DNA from: a bacterium
GTDB lineage: Bacteria > Actinomycetota > Thermoleophilia > Solirubrobacterales > Solirubrobacteraceae
Direction: 5' to 3'
DNA length: 64,000 nt
Assembly (NCBI GenBank): GCA_021323635.1
Contig: JAJPKQ010000028.1
Span: forward strand, 1 to 64,000
Shown here: in pieces, positions 36,810 through 45,324 of the stretch
Layout: the number at the start of each line of letters is the position of its first letter
Numbering within the stretch: the stretch's first letter is position 1
Made by a program: the position numbers and the translations under genes
Notes under the pieces: generated by a model
Told to the model about the DNA's origin: nothing
The model's input: only the letters and a program-made list of their open reading frames with translations
The model's database searches: none

Positions 36810-36864
36810 CGCCAGCCAATGATTGCGAATGCCGATGAAGCGCGCCTTAAGGGCGACGGCGGGC

Positions 36865-37719
36865 TCATAAAGATCTGGGCTGAGCGCCGGGCGCAGGCGT
36901 TCGCTCCAGCGCCGCGACCAGCTGCGCCAGCGCGCGCGCAGGGTCTCCGGCGCGCATGAGGGCGGAGCCGATCAGCGCCCCGTGCACCCCTGCCTCGCGC
37001 AGCTCGAGCAGCTGCTGGGCGCTTTCGATGCCCGACTCCGAGACGATCAGCGCTTGAGCGGGAACCGCGCTGAGCAGCTGGTGGGTGCGCGTGAGATCGA
37101 CGCTGAAGTCGCGCAGGTCGCGGTTGTTGATGCCGATGATCGCGGCGCCCGCGCAGAGCGCTCGATCGAGCTGGGCACGGTCGTGCACCTCGACCAGCGC
37201 ATCGAGTCCGAGCGCGCGCGCCTCCTCCAGCAGCGCGCAAAGCTCGCGGTCGGAGAGCGCTGCGACGATCAGCAGCACCGCATCGGCTCCGGCCACGCGC
37301 GCCTCGAGCAGCTGATAGGGGTCGATGATGAAGTCCTTGCGCAGCAGCGGTAGGGCGCATGCGCCCCGCGCAGCCTCCAGGTCGGCTAGCGAGCCGCCGA
37401 AGTGCGCGCGCTCGGTCAGCACCGAGAGCGCGCTCGCCCCGCTGCGGGCGTAAGCGGCCGCCAGCGCGCCCGCATCAAGCTCGCTGCGCAACGCTCCGGC
37501 GGAGGGCGCGCGGCGCTTGATCTCCGCGATCAGTGCCAGCTGCCCGGCTGCCAGCGCGCTGCGGAGGGCACCGTGCGGAGGGCGAGCGTCCGGGCGCTGC
37601 CCGGCCTCCGCGAGCCGCTTGGCAAGGGCGCCTTCTGAGAGCTCGCGCTTGCGCGCCGAGAGCTCCTCGCGCGTGAGCGCGATGATCTGGCCGAGGATCC
37701 CCTCCGGGGCGCCGCTCAC
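36865..37719 (-). CDS. trpC: Indole-3-glycerol phosphate synthase
   Basis: The 284-residue TIM-barrel enzyme closes the indole ring. Catalytic blocks are visible: ALIAEIKRRAPSAG (Lys), LSVLTERAHFGGSLADLEAA, LPLLRKDFIIDPYQLLEA (Lys-Asp), GINNRDLRDFSVDL and VSESGIESAQQLLEL. The first two residues overlap the trpD stop (4 bases). Downstream the next gene is htrA rather than trpF, after a 55-base gap without a visible terminator. Confidence 0.97.
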   Translation of the reverse strand: MSGAPEGILGQIIALTREELSARKRELSEGALAKRLAEAGQRPDARPPHGALRSALAAGQLALIAEIKRRAPSAGALRSELDAGALAAAYARSGASALSVLTERAHFGGSLADLEAARGACALPLLRKDFIIDPYQLLEARVAGADAVLLIVAALSDRELCALLEEARALGLDALVEVHDRAQLDRALCAGAAIIGINNRDLRDFSVDLTRTHQLLSAVPAQALIVSESGIESAQQLLELREAGVHGALIGSALMRAGDPARALAQLVAALERTPAPGAQPRSL

Positions 37720-38846
37720 GGCCTGTGCTCCTGCCGCGAGGGTTCAGCGCCCCCAGCGGAGCGCTGACCGGCATGGCTGGCGCTGACATAGGCCTCAAGG
37801 ACGGCCGCGGCCGCCCCCTCGGCAAGGCTTGCGCGCGCCGCCTGGACGCCCTCGGCGATGCTCTGCGCGCGCCCGGCGACATAGATCGCCGCGCCGGCAT
37901 TGATCAGCGCGAGCGCCCGCGCCGGGCCGGGATGACCGGCGAGGATCGCACGCGTGAGCGCCGCGTTGTGCTCGGGGCTCCCACCGGCGGGCGCCTCCCA
38001 GCTCGCGGGCGGGCCCTGATCGTCGCGATCGCTGCGCTCCGCCGCGTCCGCGGGGACGTCTGCCGCGGGCGTCACCCCCGCCTGCGCCGGATCGAGCAGA
38101 TGGGCGCGCAGGCGTCCTTCACGCACCTCGACCATCTGCGTGGGCGCAAAGGCCGAGATCTCATCGAGCCCGTCCTGCGCGGAGACGACAAGCGCATGCT
38201 CGGTGCCCAGCAGCGCAAGCGCGCCGGCGATCAGCTCAAGCAGGTCAGGGTCGGCGACGCCGATCAGCTGGCGCTCGGCGCCGGCGGGGTTTGTGAGCGG
38301 CCCCAGCAGGTTGAAGACGGTGCGCACCGCAAGCTCGCGACGGACGGGAACGACATAGCGCGTCGCACGGTGGTGGACGGGCGCGAACATGAAGCCGAAG
38401 CCGACGGCCTCGATCGTGCGCGCCACATCCTCCGCGTCGAGGTCGATGCGCGCGCCAAGGGCCTCGAGCAGGTCGGCCGACCCCGAGAGGCTGGTCGCCG
38501 AGCGGTTGCCGTGCTTGGCGACCGCGCAGCCGGCGCCGGCGGCGATCAGCGCTGCCGTGGTGGAGACGTTGAAGGTGCTGCGCCCGCCTCCCGTCCCGGC
38601 GGTGTCGAGCAGGTGCTCGGCGCGCACGTCCACCCTGGCTGCAAAGTCGCGCATCGTGCGCGCGAGCCCCGCAACCTCCTCGACCGTCTCCCCCTTCGTG
38701 CGCAGGGCGATCAGGAAGGCCGCGATCTCGACCTCGGAGGCGTTGCCGTCCATGATCTCCGCAAGCACCGCAGCTGCGCGCTCCTGGCCCAGATCCTGGC
38801 GGCGCGCGAGCCGGTCCACGGCATCCTTGACAAGCGCGTTAGCCAC
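37716..38846 (-). CDS. trpD: Anthranilate phosphoribosyltransferase
   Basis: The 376-residue protein transfers phosphoribose from PRPP to anthranilate. It has the PRPP loop DTAGTGGGRSTFNVST, the KHGNRSATSLSGSADLLEAL region, FMFAPVHHRAT, RTVFNLLGPLTNPA and VVSAQDGLDEIS. The last 30 or so residues form a polar extension. It is coupled on both sides: 8-base overlap with trpG upstream and 4-base overlap with trpC downstream. Confidence 0.97.
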   Translation of the reverse strand: MANALVKDAVDRLARRQDLGQERAAAVLAEIMDGNASEVEIAAFLIALRTKGETVEEVAGLARTMRDFAARVDVRAEHLLDTAGTGGGRSTFNVSTTAALIAAGAGCAVAKHGNRSATSLSGSADLLEALGARIDLDAEDVARTIEAVGFGFMFAPVHHRATRYVVPVRRELAVRTVFNLLGPLTNPAGAERQLIGVADPDLLELIAGALALLGTEHALVVSAQDGLDEISAFAPTQMVEVREGRLRAHLLDPAQAGVTPAADVPADAAERSDRDDQGPPASWEAPAGGSPEHNAALTRAILAGHPGPARALALINAGAAIYVAGRAQSIAEGVQAARASLAEGAAAAVLEAYVSASHAGQRSAGGAEPSRQEHRP

Positions 38847-39414
38847 CGCGCCCTCGGTCGGCCAGGAAGTTCGCCAGCAGCCGCTTGCCCTCAGGCGTGA
38901 GCACCGACTCGGGGTGAAACTGCACGCCCTCGGCAGGCAGCTCGCGGTGGCGCAGTGCCATCAGCACGCCGTCGCCGTGAGCGGAGGCTTCCAGGCAGTC
39001 GGGCAGCTCGGAGGCGACGATCAGCGAGTGATAGCGCCCCACCACGAGGGGGCTTGGCAGGCCGGCGAAGATCGTGCGCCCGTCGTGCTCGATCGTGCTT
39101 GCCTTGCCGTGGACCGGGCTGTGCAGCAGATAGCGCCCGCCGAAGGCCGCCGCCAGCGCCTGGTGGCCGAGGCAGACCCCGAGCGTGGGCACCGCCGCCT
39201 GGGGCAGGCGGCTGGCGACCTCGCATGAGATCCCCGCCTCCGCGGGCGTGCAGGGGCCGGGAGAGATCACGCAGCGGTCGTACGAGCGCGCGAGCAGCTG
39301 ATCGACGCTTGCGGCATCGTTGCGCACCACATCTACCTCCGCCCCCAGCTCTGATAGATACTGGACGAGGTTGTAGGTGAAGGAGTCGTAGTTGTCGATC
39401 ATCAGCACCCTCAC
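38839..39414 (-). CDS. trpG: Anthranilate synthase glutamine amidotransferase subunit
   Basis: The 191-residue class I glutaminase supplies ammonia to TrpE. Seen are MIDNYDSFTYNLVQYL, the oxyanion SPGPCTPAEAG, nucleophile Cys in LGVCLGHQALA and the catalytic His-Glu in VQFHPESVLTPEG. PabA-type glutaminases look alike, and in many bacteria one protein serves both tryptophan and folate synthesis. It overlaps trpE by 4 and trpD by 8 bases. Confidence 0.96.
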   Translation of the reverse strand: MRVLMIDNYDSFTYNLVQYLSELGAEVDVVRNDAASVDQLLARSYDRCVISPGPCTPAEAGISCEVASRLPQAAVPTLGVCLGHQALAAAFGGRYLLHSPVHGKASTIEHDGRTIFAGLPSPLVVGRYHSLIVASELPDCLEASAHGDGVLMALRHRELPAEGVQFHPESVLTPEGKRLLANFLADRGRGG

Positions 39415-40835
39415 TCCCAGCCCTCCTGCTCGCAGGCAAGCTCGATCGCGTGTATCATCGCGCTCGCCTTCGCCTCCGACTCCGCGCGCTCGCGCTCGGG
39501 GCGCGCGTCCGCGACGGTGCCGCCGCCGGCCTGGATATGCGCGTGCCCGTCCTTGATCAGGACGGTGCGGATGTGGATGCAGGTGTCGAGGTCGCCGTTG
39601 TAGGAGAGGTAGCCGATCGCGCCGCCGTAGCCGCCGCGCTTGTGCGGCTCGAGCTCGTCGATGATCTGCATCGCCCGCACCTTGGGGGCGCCGGAGAGCG
39701 TTCCGGCCGGCAGCGTCGCGCGCAGCGCCTCCATCGCATCCATGTCCTCGCGTAGACGACCGCTGACCGCGGAGACGATGTGCATGACATGCGAGTAGCG
39801 CTCGATGCTCATCAGCGAGTCGACGCTGACGCTGCCGGCCCGGCAGACGCGCCCCAGGTCGTTGCGCGCCAGATCGACAAGCATCACGTGCTCGGCGCGC
39901 TCCTTCTCGTCGGCCAAGAGCTCCGCTGCGATGCGCTCGTCCGCGGCCGGGGTCTCCCCGCGCGGGCGGGTCCCGGCGACCGGGCGCGTGCTTGCCAGCG
40001 TGCCGCTGACGCGCAGATGCGGCTCCGGGCTGGCGCCGGCAAGCTGAAAGTCGCCGAAGTCCAGGTAGTACATATAGGGGCTGGGATTGACCGCGCGCAG
40101 ACCGCGGTAGACGGAGAAGGGCGCGACGGGCAGCGCCGCCGAGAAGCGCTGGGAGGGAACGACCTGAAAGGCGTCTCCGGCGTGGATGTACTCGATGATG
40201 CGAGCAACCATCGCTTCGAAGCGCTCAGGGCTGACGTTGGAGGAGAAGCGCGGCGGGGGGACTGCTGCGCCGCGGGCCAGCTGCGGCAGCGGCCCCGCAA
40301 GCGCGGCGCGGACGGAGGCGATCGTCTCCGCGGCGCGCCGCCGCGCCTGCTCCTCGCCGGCGCCCGTCACCTCGCCGTTGGCGATCACGGTGATCGTGTG
40401 CTTCAGATGGTCGAAGGCGACGATCACATCGGTCGTCATCAGCGCCATGTCCGGGATCCCGAGCGGGTCGGGATTGGGCTCCCCCAGCGGCTCGACCGTG
40501 CGCACGAGGTCATAGCCGAAGTAGCCGACCGCCCCGCCCGTGAAGGGCGGCGGATCATCCAGCTCCATTTGCGCGTTGTGCGCGATCAGGTCGCCGGCGA
40601 GCCGAAAGGGGTCGCCTCCGTCATCGAGCGACCAGCGCAGCACGGCGCGCGGCTTGATGCCGATGAACGACCAGCGCCCCACCTGGATGCCCTGCTCGGC
40701 CGACTCCAGCAGGAAGGCGGGCTCCTCGGGCGCCAGCCTGCGCAGCTTCAGGAAGGCTGAGACCGGGGTGAGCGTGTCGTCGATGAAGCGCTCAGCGACC
40801 GGCAGCAGCAGGTGGCCGCTAGCGACGCCGCTCAT
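39411..40835 (-). CDS. trpE: Anthranilate synthase component I
   Basis: The 474-residue chorismate-utilising enzyme makes anthranilate. The N-terminal part has the tryptophan feedback motif LLES ([10 protein letters not shown]). The C-terminal domain has [51 protein letters not shown] and [18 protein letters not shown]. Feedback inhibition by tryptophan is therefore expected. ATG 40835 lies inside the end of hisIE (17-base overlap), so translation is coupled to it. Confidence 0.97.
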   Translation of the reverse strand: MSGVASGHLLLPVAERFIDDTLTPVSAFLKLRRLAPEEPAFLLESAEQGIQVGRWSFIGIKPRAVLRWSLDDGGDPFRLAGDLIAHNAQMELDDPPPFTGGAVGYFGYDLVRTVEPLGEPNPDPLGIPDMALMTTDVIVAFDHLKHTITVIANGEVTGAGEEQARRRAAETIASVRAALAGPLPQLARGAAVPPPRFSSNVSPERFEAMVARIIEYIHAGDAFQVVPSQRFSAALPVAPFSVYRGLRAVNPSPYMYYLDFGDFQLAGASPEPHLRVSGTLASTRPVAGTRPRGETPAADERIAAELLADEKERAEHVMLVDLARNDLGRVCRAGSVSVDSLMSIERYSHVMHIVSAVSGRLREDMDAMEALRATLPAGTLSGAPKVRAMQIIDELEPHKRGGYGGAIGYLSYNGDLDTCIHIRTVLIKDGHAHIQAGGGTVADARPERERAESEAKASAMIHAIELACEQEGWE

Positions 40836-41451
40836 CGAGCACCCCCACGACGTCAAGCAGGCTGCGCCCGCGCGTGCGCAGGAGGACAAGCAGGTGGTAG
40901 AGAAGGTCGGCGCCCTCTTCATCGACGCGCCGGTCGGACTCGCCCGCGGCGGCGCGCACCACCTCCTCCGCCTCCTCGGCGACCTTCTCGCCGGCGCGTG
41001 CGGGGTGCTCGAGCAGCTCTGTCGTGTAGGACCCTTGCGGCCGCGCGCGGGAGCGCTCGGAGAGCACCCGCTCAAGCGCGGGCAGCACCTCGTGGGGCGC
41101 TGCCGGCTGGCGCTCGCCACGGTGAAAGCAGGTGCGCTCGCCGGTGTGGCAGGCGGGGCCGGCAGGCTCCACCAGCGCCAGCAGCGCATCGCCGTCGCAG
41201 TCGACGCGCAGCGCCTTCACCCGCTGCGTGTTCCCGCTCGTTTCGCCCTTGTGCCAAAGCGCCTGCCGTGAGCGGCTGTAGAGGTGAAGCTCGCCGCTCG
41301 CACGGGTGCGCGCAAGCGCCTCCGCGTTCATGTAGGCGAGGGTCAGCACCTCGCCGCTTGACCAGTCCTGCACCACGCAGGGCACCAGCCCGCTCTGATT
41401 GAAGCGCACCAGCTCCTCGATGTCACCCTGCTCCAGCGCCGAGGAGCTCAT
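40819..41451 (-). CDS. hisI: Bifunctional phosphoribosyl-AMP cyclohydrolase / phosphoribosyl-ATP pyrophosphatase
   Basis: The 210-residue protein joins a HisI domain ([20 protein letters not shown], zinc/Mg ligands in VDCDGDALL and [12 protein letters not shown]) to a HisE domain (about 120-205: [18 protein letters not shown] and [15 protein letters not shown]). It performs two early steps of histidine synthesis and heads the trp run. ATG 41451 has GGAGAG 3-8 bases upstream. No other his gene is nearby. The trpE start lies within its last codons. Confidence 0.96.
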   Translation of the reverse strand: MSSSALEQGDIEELVRFNQSGLVPCVVQDWSSGEVLTLAYMNAEALARTRASGELHLYSRSRQALWHKGETSGNTQRVKALRVDCDGDALLALVEPAGPACHTGERTCFHRGERQPAAPHEVLPALERVLSERSRARPQGSYTTELLEHPARAGEKVAEEAEEVVRAAAGESDRRVDEEGADLLYHLLVLLRTRGRSLLDVVGVLDERRR

Positions 41452-41484
41452 CCGCTCTCCATCACATTCATGCTCACCGGGTCG

Positions 41485-41490
41485 ATTCTA
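41485..41490 (-). promoter_or_regulatory. Probable -10 (TAGAAT) of the his-trp operon
   Basis: On the minus strand TAGAAT stands 34 bases before the hisIE ATG in the divergent spacer. A good -35 is not seen. A seven-codon ORF (MNVMESG) between it and hisIE ends in the hisIE start (ATGA) but has no Trp or His codons, so it is not a classical attenuator leader. No trp terminator/antiterminator pair was found. Confidence 0.45.
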
Positions 41491-41552
41491 GGTGCAGCGA
41501 TCGCGCACGGCGGCCCTCCGCCCTGCTGGACGCTCCCCCTACACTGCTGCCG

Positions 41553-42485
41553 ATGGGGATGCAGGCCCTCATCGAGCGCAGGCTCCTCTTTGTGACCGGG
41601 AAAGGCGGGACCGGCAGGAGCACGATCGCGCAGGCGCTTGCGGCAACAGCCTCAGCACGCGGCGGACGAACGCTCCTGGTCGAGCTTGCAGGCGCCCGGC
41701 TGGAGGGTCAGGCAGCACCGGCGCAGCAGCGGGCGGAGGGCGCTCGCAAGAGCGCGCGAGGCGATCCTGGCGAGCACCCGCGCGCCTTCGAGCGGGCGCT
41801 CGTCGATCCGGACCGCACGCTGATCGACTGGCTGGCCGCGCTGGGCGGCCGGCTGCCCGCGCGCATGCTCGCCGCGCGTGCGAGCTTCCGCTTCTTTGCC
41901 GCCGCAGCGCCCGGCGCGCGCGAGCTGCTGAGCCTCGTGCGCATTCTTGAGCTCTGCTCGGGGGAAGGCCCTGAGGCTTATGCGACGGTGATCGTCGATG
42001 GGCCTGCCAGCGGCCATGCGCTGGCGCTCCTGCGAGCGCCGGGCACCTACGCCGCGATCGCCCGTGTGGGCCCGATCGCAGCACGTGCCGCAGAGGTGCA
42101 GGCGCTGCTGAAGGATCCCGCGCGCAGTGCGCTGATCGCGGTCGCGCGCCCCGTCGAGATGGCCGTCACGGAGACGATCGAGCTTGCGCACGGACTGCGC
42201 CGCGACCTGGGGCGAAGCCTCGATGCGGTGCTTGTCAACGGCGTGCTTGATGAGCGCTTCACCGCCGCGGAGCTGGCTGCTCTACGCCGGCTACAGGGAC
42301 CGCCGCCGCTTGAGGCGGCCGTGCATGCAGCCGCGCTCGCTCGCGAGCGCACGGTGCGCGAGCACCATCAGATCGCACGCCTGCGCAAGGCGCGTCTGTG
42401 CGCCCACGAGCTGCCGTATCTGTTCAGCAACAGGATCGGCAGCGACGAGCTTGACCTGCTCAGCGCGGCGCTTGCCGACCTCTGA
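41553..42485 (+). CDS. ArsA/Get3-type ATPase homologue
   Basis: The 310-residue protein starts with the deviant Walker motif of ArsA-family ATPases, LLFVTGKGGTGRST (16-24), in which the canonical second Lys is Arg. Switch region VIVDGPASGHALALLRAPGT follows, and VARPVEMAVTETIELAHGL matches the family's A-loop area. Actinobacterial members occur in pairs and may act in membrane-protein or anion handling; only one copy is present here. TACACT at 41540 could be its -10. It is divergent from hisIE and convergent with era. Confidence 0.8.
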   Translation: MGMQALIERRLLFVTGKGGTGRSTIAQALAATASARGGRTLLVELAGARLEGQAAPAQQRAEGARKSARGDPGEHPRAFERALVDPDRTLIDWLAALGGRLPARMLAARASFRFFAAAAPGARELLSLVRILELCSGEGPEAYATVIVDGPASGHALALLRAPGTYAAIARVGPIAARAAEVQALLKDPARSALIAVARPVEMAVTETIELAHGLRRDLGRSLDAVLVNGVLDERFTAAELAALRRLQGPPPLEAAVHAAALARERTVREHHQIARLRKARLCAHELPYLFSNRIGSDELDLLSAALADL

Positions 42486-42513
42486 GCGGTCGGACGCTGC
42501 GCTGCTGGGGCGC

Positions 42514-43398
42514 TCACTCGATCTGCAGCCGCGCAAGCGCGCTTGGCTCGCTGCGCCAGCCGCGACGCGTGCGCACCGTCAGCTCAAGATGCACATGGCT
42601 GCCGAGCTCCCCTTCAAGGGTGCGGCGCGCGGCGCTGCCGATCGCCTTCACCATGCGTCCGCGGGCGCCGACCACGATCGCCCGCTGGGAGTCGGTCTCC
42701 ACCCAGATCAGCGCGCGCACCAGCAGCGCCCCGGAGGGCAGCGGCGCAATCTCCTCCACGATCACCTCGGCGGCGTGAGGGAGCTCGTCGTAGACGCGCC
42801 GCAGCAGCGCCTCGCGGATCAGCTCCGCAAGGTGCAGCGCCATGGGCTGGTCGGATTCGGTCGAGGACGCAAAGAGGTGCTCCCCCTCGGGCATGCTCGC
42901 GCAGAGGTGCGCGGTCAGGGCATCCAGCCCTGCCCCGGTGCGCGCGGAGATCGGGAAGATCTCCTCCCCCACGCCGAGCCCCTCGGCGTCAAGCAGCGCC
43001 TGCGCGGTTCGCTGCGGCGAGGTGCGGTCGATCTTGTTGACCGCGATGCTCACCCGCGCGTGCGCCGCAGCGAGCGCCGCGGCGATGAAGCGGTCGCCGC
43101 CGCCGATGCGCTGGTCTGCGGCAAGCACCAGCAGCACCCGATCGGCCTCCTCAAGCTCGCGCCCCACGCGCGCTGCCATGCGCTGCGTGAGCAGATCGCG
43201 GGGGCGCTGAACGCCGGGCAGATCGACGAAGATCAGCTGCGTGGCGGCTAGCGTCAGCACGCCCCTGATCGCCCGGCGCGTGGTCTGGGGCCGATCGGAG
43301 ACCGCCGCGACATGCCCCCCGACAAGCGCGTTGAGTAGCGTCGACTTGCCGACATTTGGCCGCCCGGCGAGCGCGATGAAGCCGCAGCGGGCGCTCAG
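42514..43398 (-). CDS. era: GTPase Era
   Basis: The 294-residue protein has a GTPase domain (G1 GRPNVGKST at 12-20, G2 PQTTRRAI, G3 DLPGVQ, G4 NKID) and a C-terminal KH domain (IVVGARGRMVKAIGSAARR). It binds 16S rRNA 3' ends in 30S assembly. No ATG, GTG or TTG lies near the homology start. CTG 43398 overlaps the ybeY stop (CTGA) and has GGAGG 8 bases upstream; it yields the expected N-terminus (M)SARCGFIALAGRPN. A longer frame upstream is antisense or ybeY in another register. Confidence 0.93.
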   Translation of the reverse strand: MSARCGFIALAGRPNVGKSTLLNALVGGHVAAVSDRPQTTRRAIRGVLTLAATQLIFVDLPGVQRPRDLLTQRMAARVGRELEEADRVLLVLAADQRIGGGDRFIAAALAAAHARVSIAVNKIDRTSPQRTAQALLDAEGLGVGEEIFPISARTGAGLDALTAHLCASMPEGEHLFASSTESDQPMALHLAELIREALLRRVYDELPHAAEVIVEEIAPLPSGALLVRALIWVETDSQRAIVVGARGRMVKAIGSAARRTLEGELGSHVHLELTVRTRRGWRSEPSALARLQIE

Positions 43399-43895
43399 CG
43401 CCGAGACCTCCGGCGGGAGAGCGCAAAGAGCAGCTGATCCTGCAGCGCCAGCATCTCGCCGCCGTCGCGCTCGTGGTCCATCCCGCAGAGATGCAGCACG
43501 CCGTGCACGAGCGCCTCGAGAAGGTCCGAGGCAAACTGCGGACAGATGAACACATCGCCGAGCTCGGGCGGCGGTGTGCCGCTCGCCCATCCCCGGCTGG
43601 CCTCGATGCCGTCGATCGGGAAGGCGAGCACGTCTGTCGGGCGCCGCCTGCCGCGGTGATCGCCGTTGAGCTGCGCAATCCGATCAGCCTCGACTAGGTG
43701 AACCGCCAGGTGGCCGCAGCGCAGGCCACAGGCGCCGGCCGCCGCCCGGGCGTAGCGTCGGATGGTCGCAGGGGCGGGTGCGCCCGCAGCGAGCGCGGCA
43801 CGACCGAGCACATCGACCGCGATCGCCTCCGGCGCTGCGATCGGATGGCGCACGCTAGCTCCCACGTCCACCGTTTGCAGAGCTCCGCTGCGCAT
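43395..43895 (-). CDS. ybeY: Endoribonuclease YbeY (rRNA maturation)
   Basis: The protein (166 residues from ATG 43895) is YbeY, a zinc-dependent endoribonuclease for 16S rRNA 3' maturation and 70S quality control. The signature ALVHGVLHLCGMDHERDG gives the three zinc histidines, and RRPTDVLAFPID is the conserved strand. It overlaps phoH at its start and era at its stop. Two GTG codons a few residues downstream are also possible starts; the AGGAGG next to ATG 43895 is too close to be ideal. Confidence 0.93.
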   Translation of the reverse strand: MRSGALQTVDVGASVRHPIAAPEAIAVDVLGRAALAAGAPAPATIRRYARAAAGACGLRCGHLAVHLVEADRIAQLNGDHRGRRRPTDVLAFPIDGIEASRGWASGTPPPELGDVFICPQFASDLLEALVHGVLHLCGMDHERDGGEMLALQDQLLFALSRRRSRR

Positions 43896-44832
43896 CCTCC
43901 TGAGCATGCCTGTCGTATGCCTCGACGATACGCTGCACCAGACGGTGGCGGACAACGTCGGCGCCGCTGAAGCGCACGAAGGCGATGTCCTCGATCGCCC
44001 CCAGCACCTCCCCCACGACAACGAGCCCCGAGCGCAGCTCGCGCGGCAGATCGACCTGCGTGATGTCGCCCGTGACAACCATCTTGGAGCGGAAGCCGAG
44101 GCGGGTCAGAAACATCTTCATCTGCTCGGGCGTCGTGTTCTGCGCCTCGTCGAGGATCACGAAGGAGTCGTTGAGCGTGCGCCCGCGCATGAAGGCGAGC
44201 GGGGCGATCTCGATCACGCCGCGCTCGATGTGTGCGGCGACCCGCTCTGGGTCGAGCATGTCGTGGAGCGCGTCAAAGAGCGGCCGCAGGTAGGGATCGA
44301 CCTTGGCCATGATGTCCCCGGGCAGAAAGCCCAGGCGCTCGCCCGCCTCGACGGCGGGGCGAGTGAGGATGATGCGATTGACCTCGTGGCGCGAGAGCGC
44401 CGCCACCGCGAGGGCGACAGCGAGGAAGGTCTTGCCGGTGCCGGCAGGCCCGACGCCGAAGGTCACGGTGTTGCGGCGAATCGAGTCCACGTAGCGCTTC
44501 TGGTTGACCGTCTTGGGCGCGACCGTGAGCTGGCGATGGCGCCAGAGGACGTCTTCGAGGACCGCTGCCGGGGACTCCTCGGCTTCGAGGGTGTGCCGCA
44601 CCGCAGCGACCGTCGCGGGGCTGACCTCTGCGCCGCGCTCGATCATCGCGACCAGCTCGGCAACCACGCGCAGGGCAAGCTCGTGCTCGTGCTCCTCGCC
44701 CTCGAGCGTGAGCAGGTTGCCGCGCAGGAAGATCGCGCAGTCAAGATCTCCCTGCAGGGCGCGCAGCACCGCATCGTGGCTGCCGGCAAGCTCGGCTGCG
44801 GCGTCTTGGGAGAGCTCGATCTGCGTTCTCAT
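43855..44832 (-). CDS. phoH: PhoH-like ATPase
   Basis: The 325-residue protein has an N-terminal region (1-110) and the PhoH ATPase core with Walker A GPAGTGKT, RPAVEAGERLGFLPGD, PLAFMRGRTLNDSFVILDEA (Walker B) and VVTGDITQVDLP. It is a cytoplasmic RNA-related ATPase/helicase-like protein next to ybeY and era, consistent with a role in RNA metabolism. It overlaps yqeY by 4 bases and ybeY by 41. Confidence 0.95.
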   Translation of the reverse strand: MRTQIELSQDAAAELAGSHDAVLRALQGDLDCAIFLRGNLLTLEGEEHEHELALRVVAELVAMIERGAEVSPATVAAVRHTLEAEESPAAVLEDVLWRHRQLTVAPKTVNQKRYVDSIRRNTVTFGVGPAGTGKTFLAVALAVAALSRHEVNRIILTRPAVEAGERLGFLPGDIMAKVDPYLRPLFDALHDMLDPERVAAHIERGVIEIAPLAFMRGRTLNDSFVILDEAQNTTPEQMKMFLTRLGFRSKMVVTGDITQVDLPRELRSGLVVVGEVLGAIEDIAFVRFSGADVVRHRLVQRIVEAYDRHAQEDAQRSSANGGRGS

Positions 44833-45260
44833 CCCTGCAGCGCTGCACGCACCGCCGCGGCCAGGCGGGATCCCTCGGCACGCCCCTGCGCGGCGGCCAC
44901 CGCGTGCTTCATCACTCGCCCCATGTCAGCCGGCGAGGCTGCCCCGGTGGCGGCGATCGCCTCGCGCACCAGCTCCGCAAGCTCGCCGTCGGAGAGCTCG
45001 CTGGGCAGATAGGCCGCCAGCAGCTGCGCTTCGCCCTCCTCCCGCTCGGCAAGATCGCTGCGCCCGGCCGCCCGATAGGCGGCCGCGGCATCGGCACGGC
45101 GCTTGCGCTCACGGCGCAGGACGGCCAGCTCGTCGCCGTCGCCCTCCTTGTGGGCCTTGCGCAGCTCCGCCAGGAGCAGGCGCAGCGCGCTCGTGCGCTC
45201 ACGGTCGCCGGCGCGCAGCGCGCTCTTCATGTCCGACTCCACCTGATCGACTATCGCCAT
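44829..45260 (-). CDS. GatB/YqeY domain-containing protein
   Basis: The 143-residue protein is a stand-alone YqeY domain: MAIVDQVESDMKSALRAGDR, LRLLLAELRKAHKEG, EEGEAQLLAAYLPSELSDGE and GAASPADMGRVMKHAVA. The fold resembles the tRNA-binding tail of GatB and may take part in tRNA-linked amidation or binding, but the role is not established. ATG 45260 directly abuts the divergent amidohydrolase frame. It forms one transcript with phoH-ybeY-era. Confidence 0.9.
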   Translation of the reverse strand: MAIVDQVESDMKSALRAGDRERTSALRLLLAELRKAHKEGDGDELAVLRRERKRRADAAAAYRAAGRSDLAEREEGEAQLLAAYLPSELSDGELAELVREAIAATGAASPADMGRVMKHAVAAAQGRAEGSRLAAAVRAALQG

Positions 45261-45324
45261 GGTGACATTATGCTTGGCCGCGGCGCTGCCCTCCCTGGCA
45301 GCCCCCGACCGCACGGAGAGCTGG

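Noticed and set aside
41452-41552. Classical trp attenuator leader upstream of hisIE
   Set aside because: The only short leader ORF has no Trp codons and no terminator/antiterminator pair is visible.
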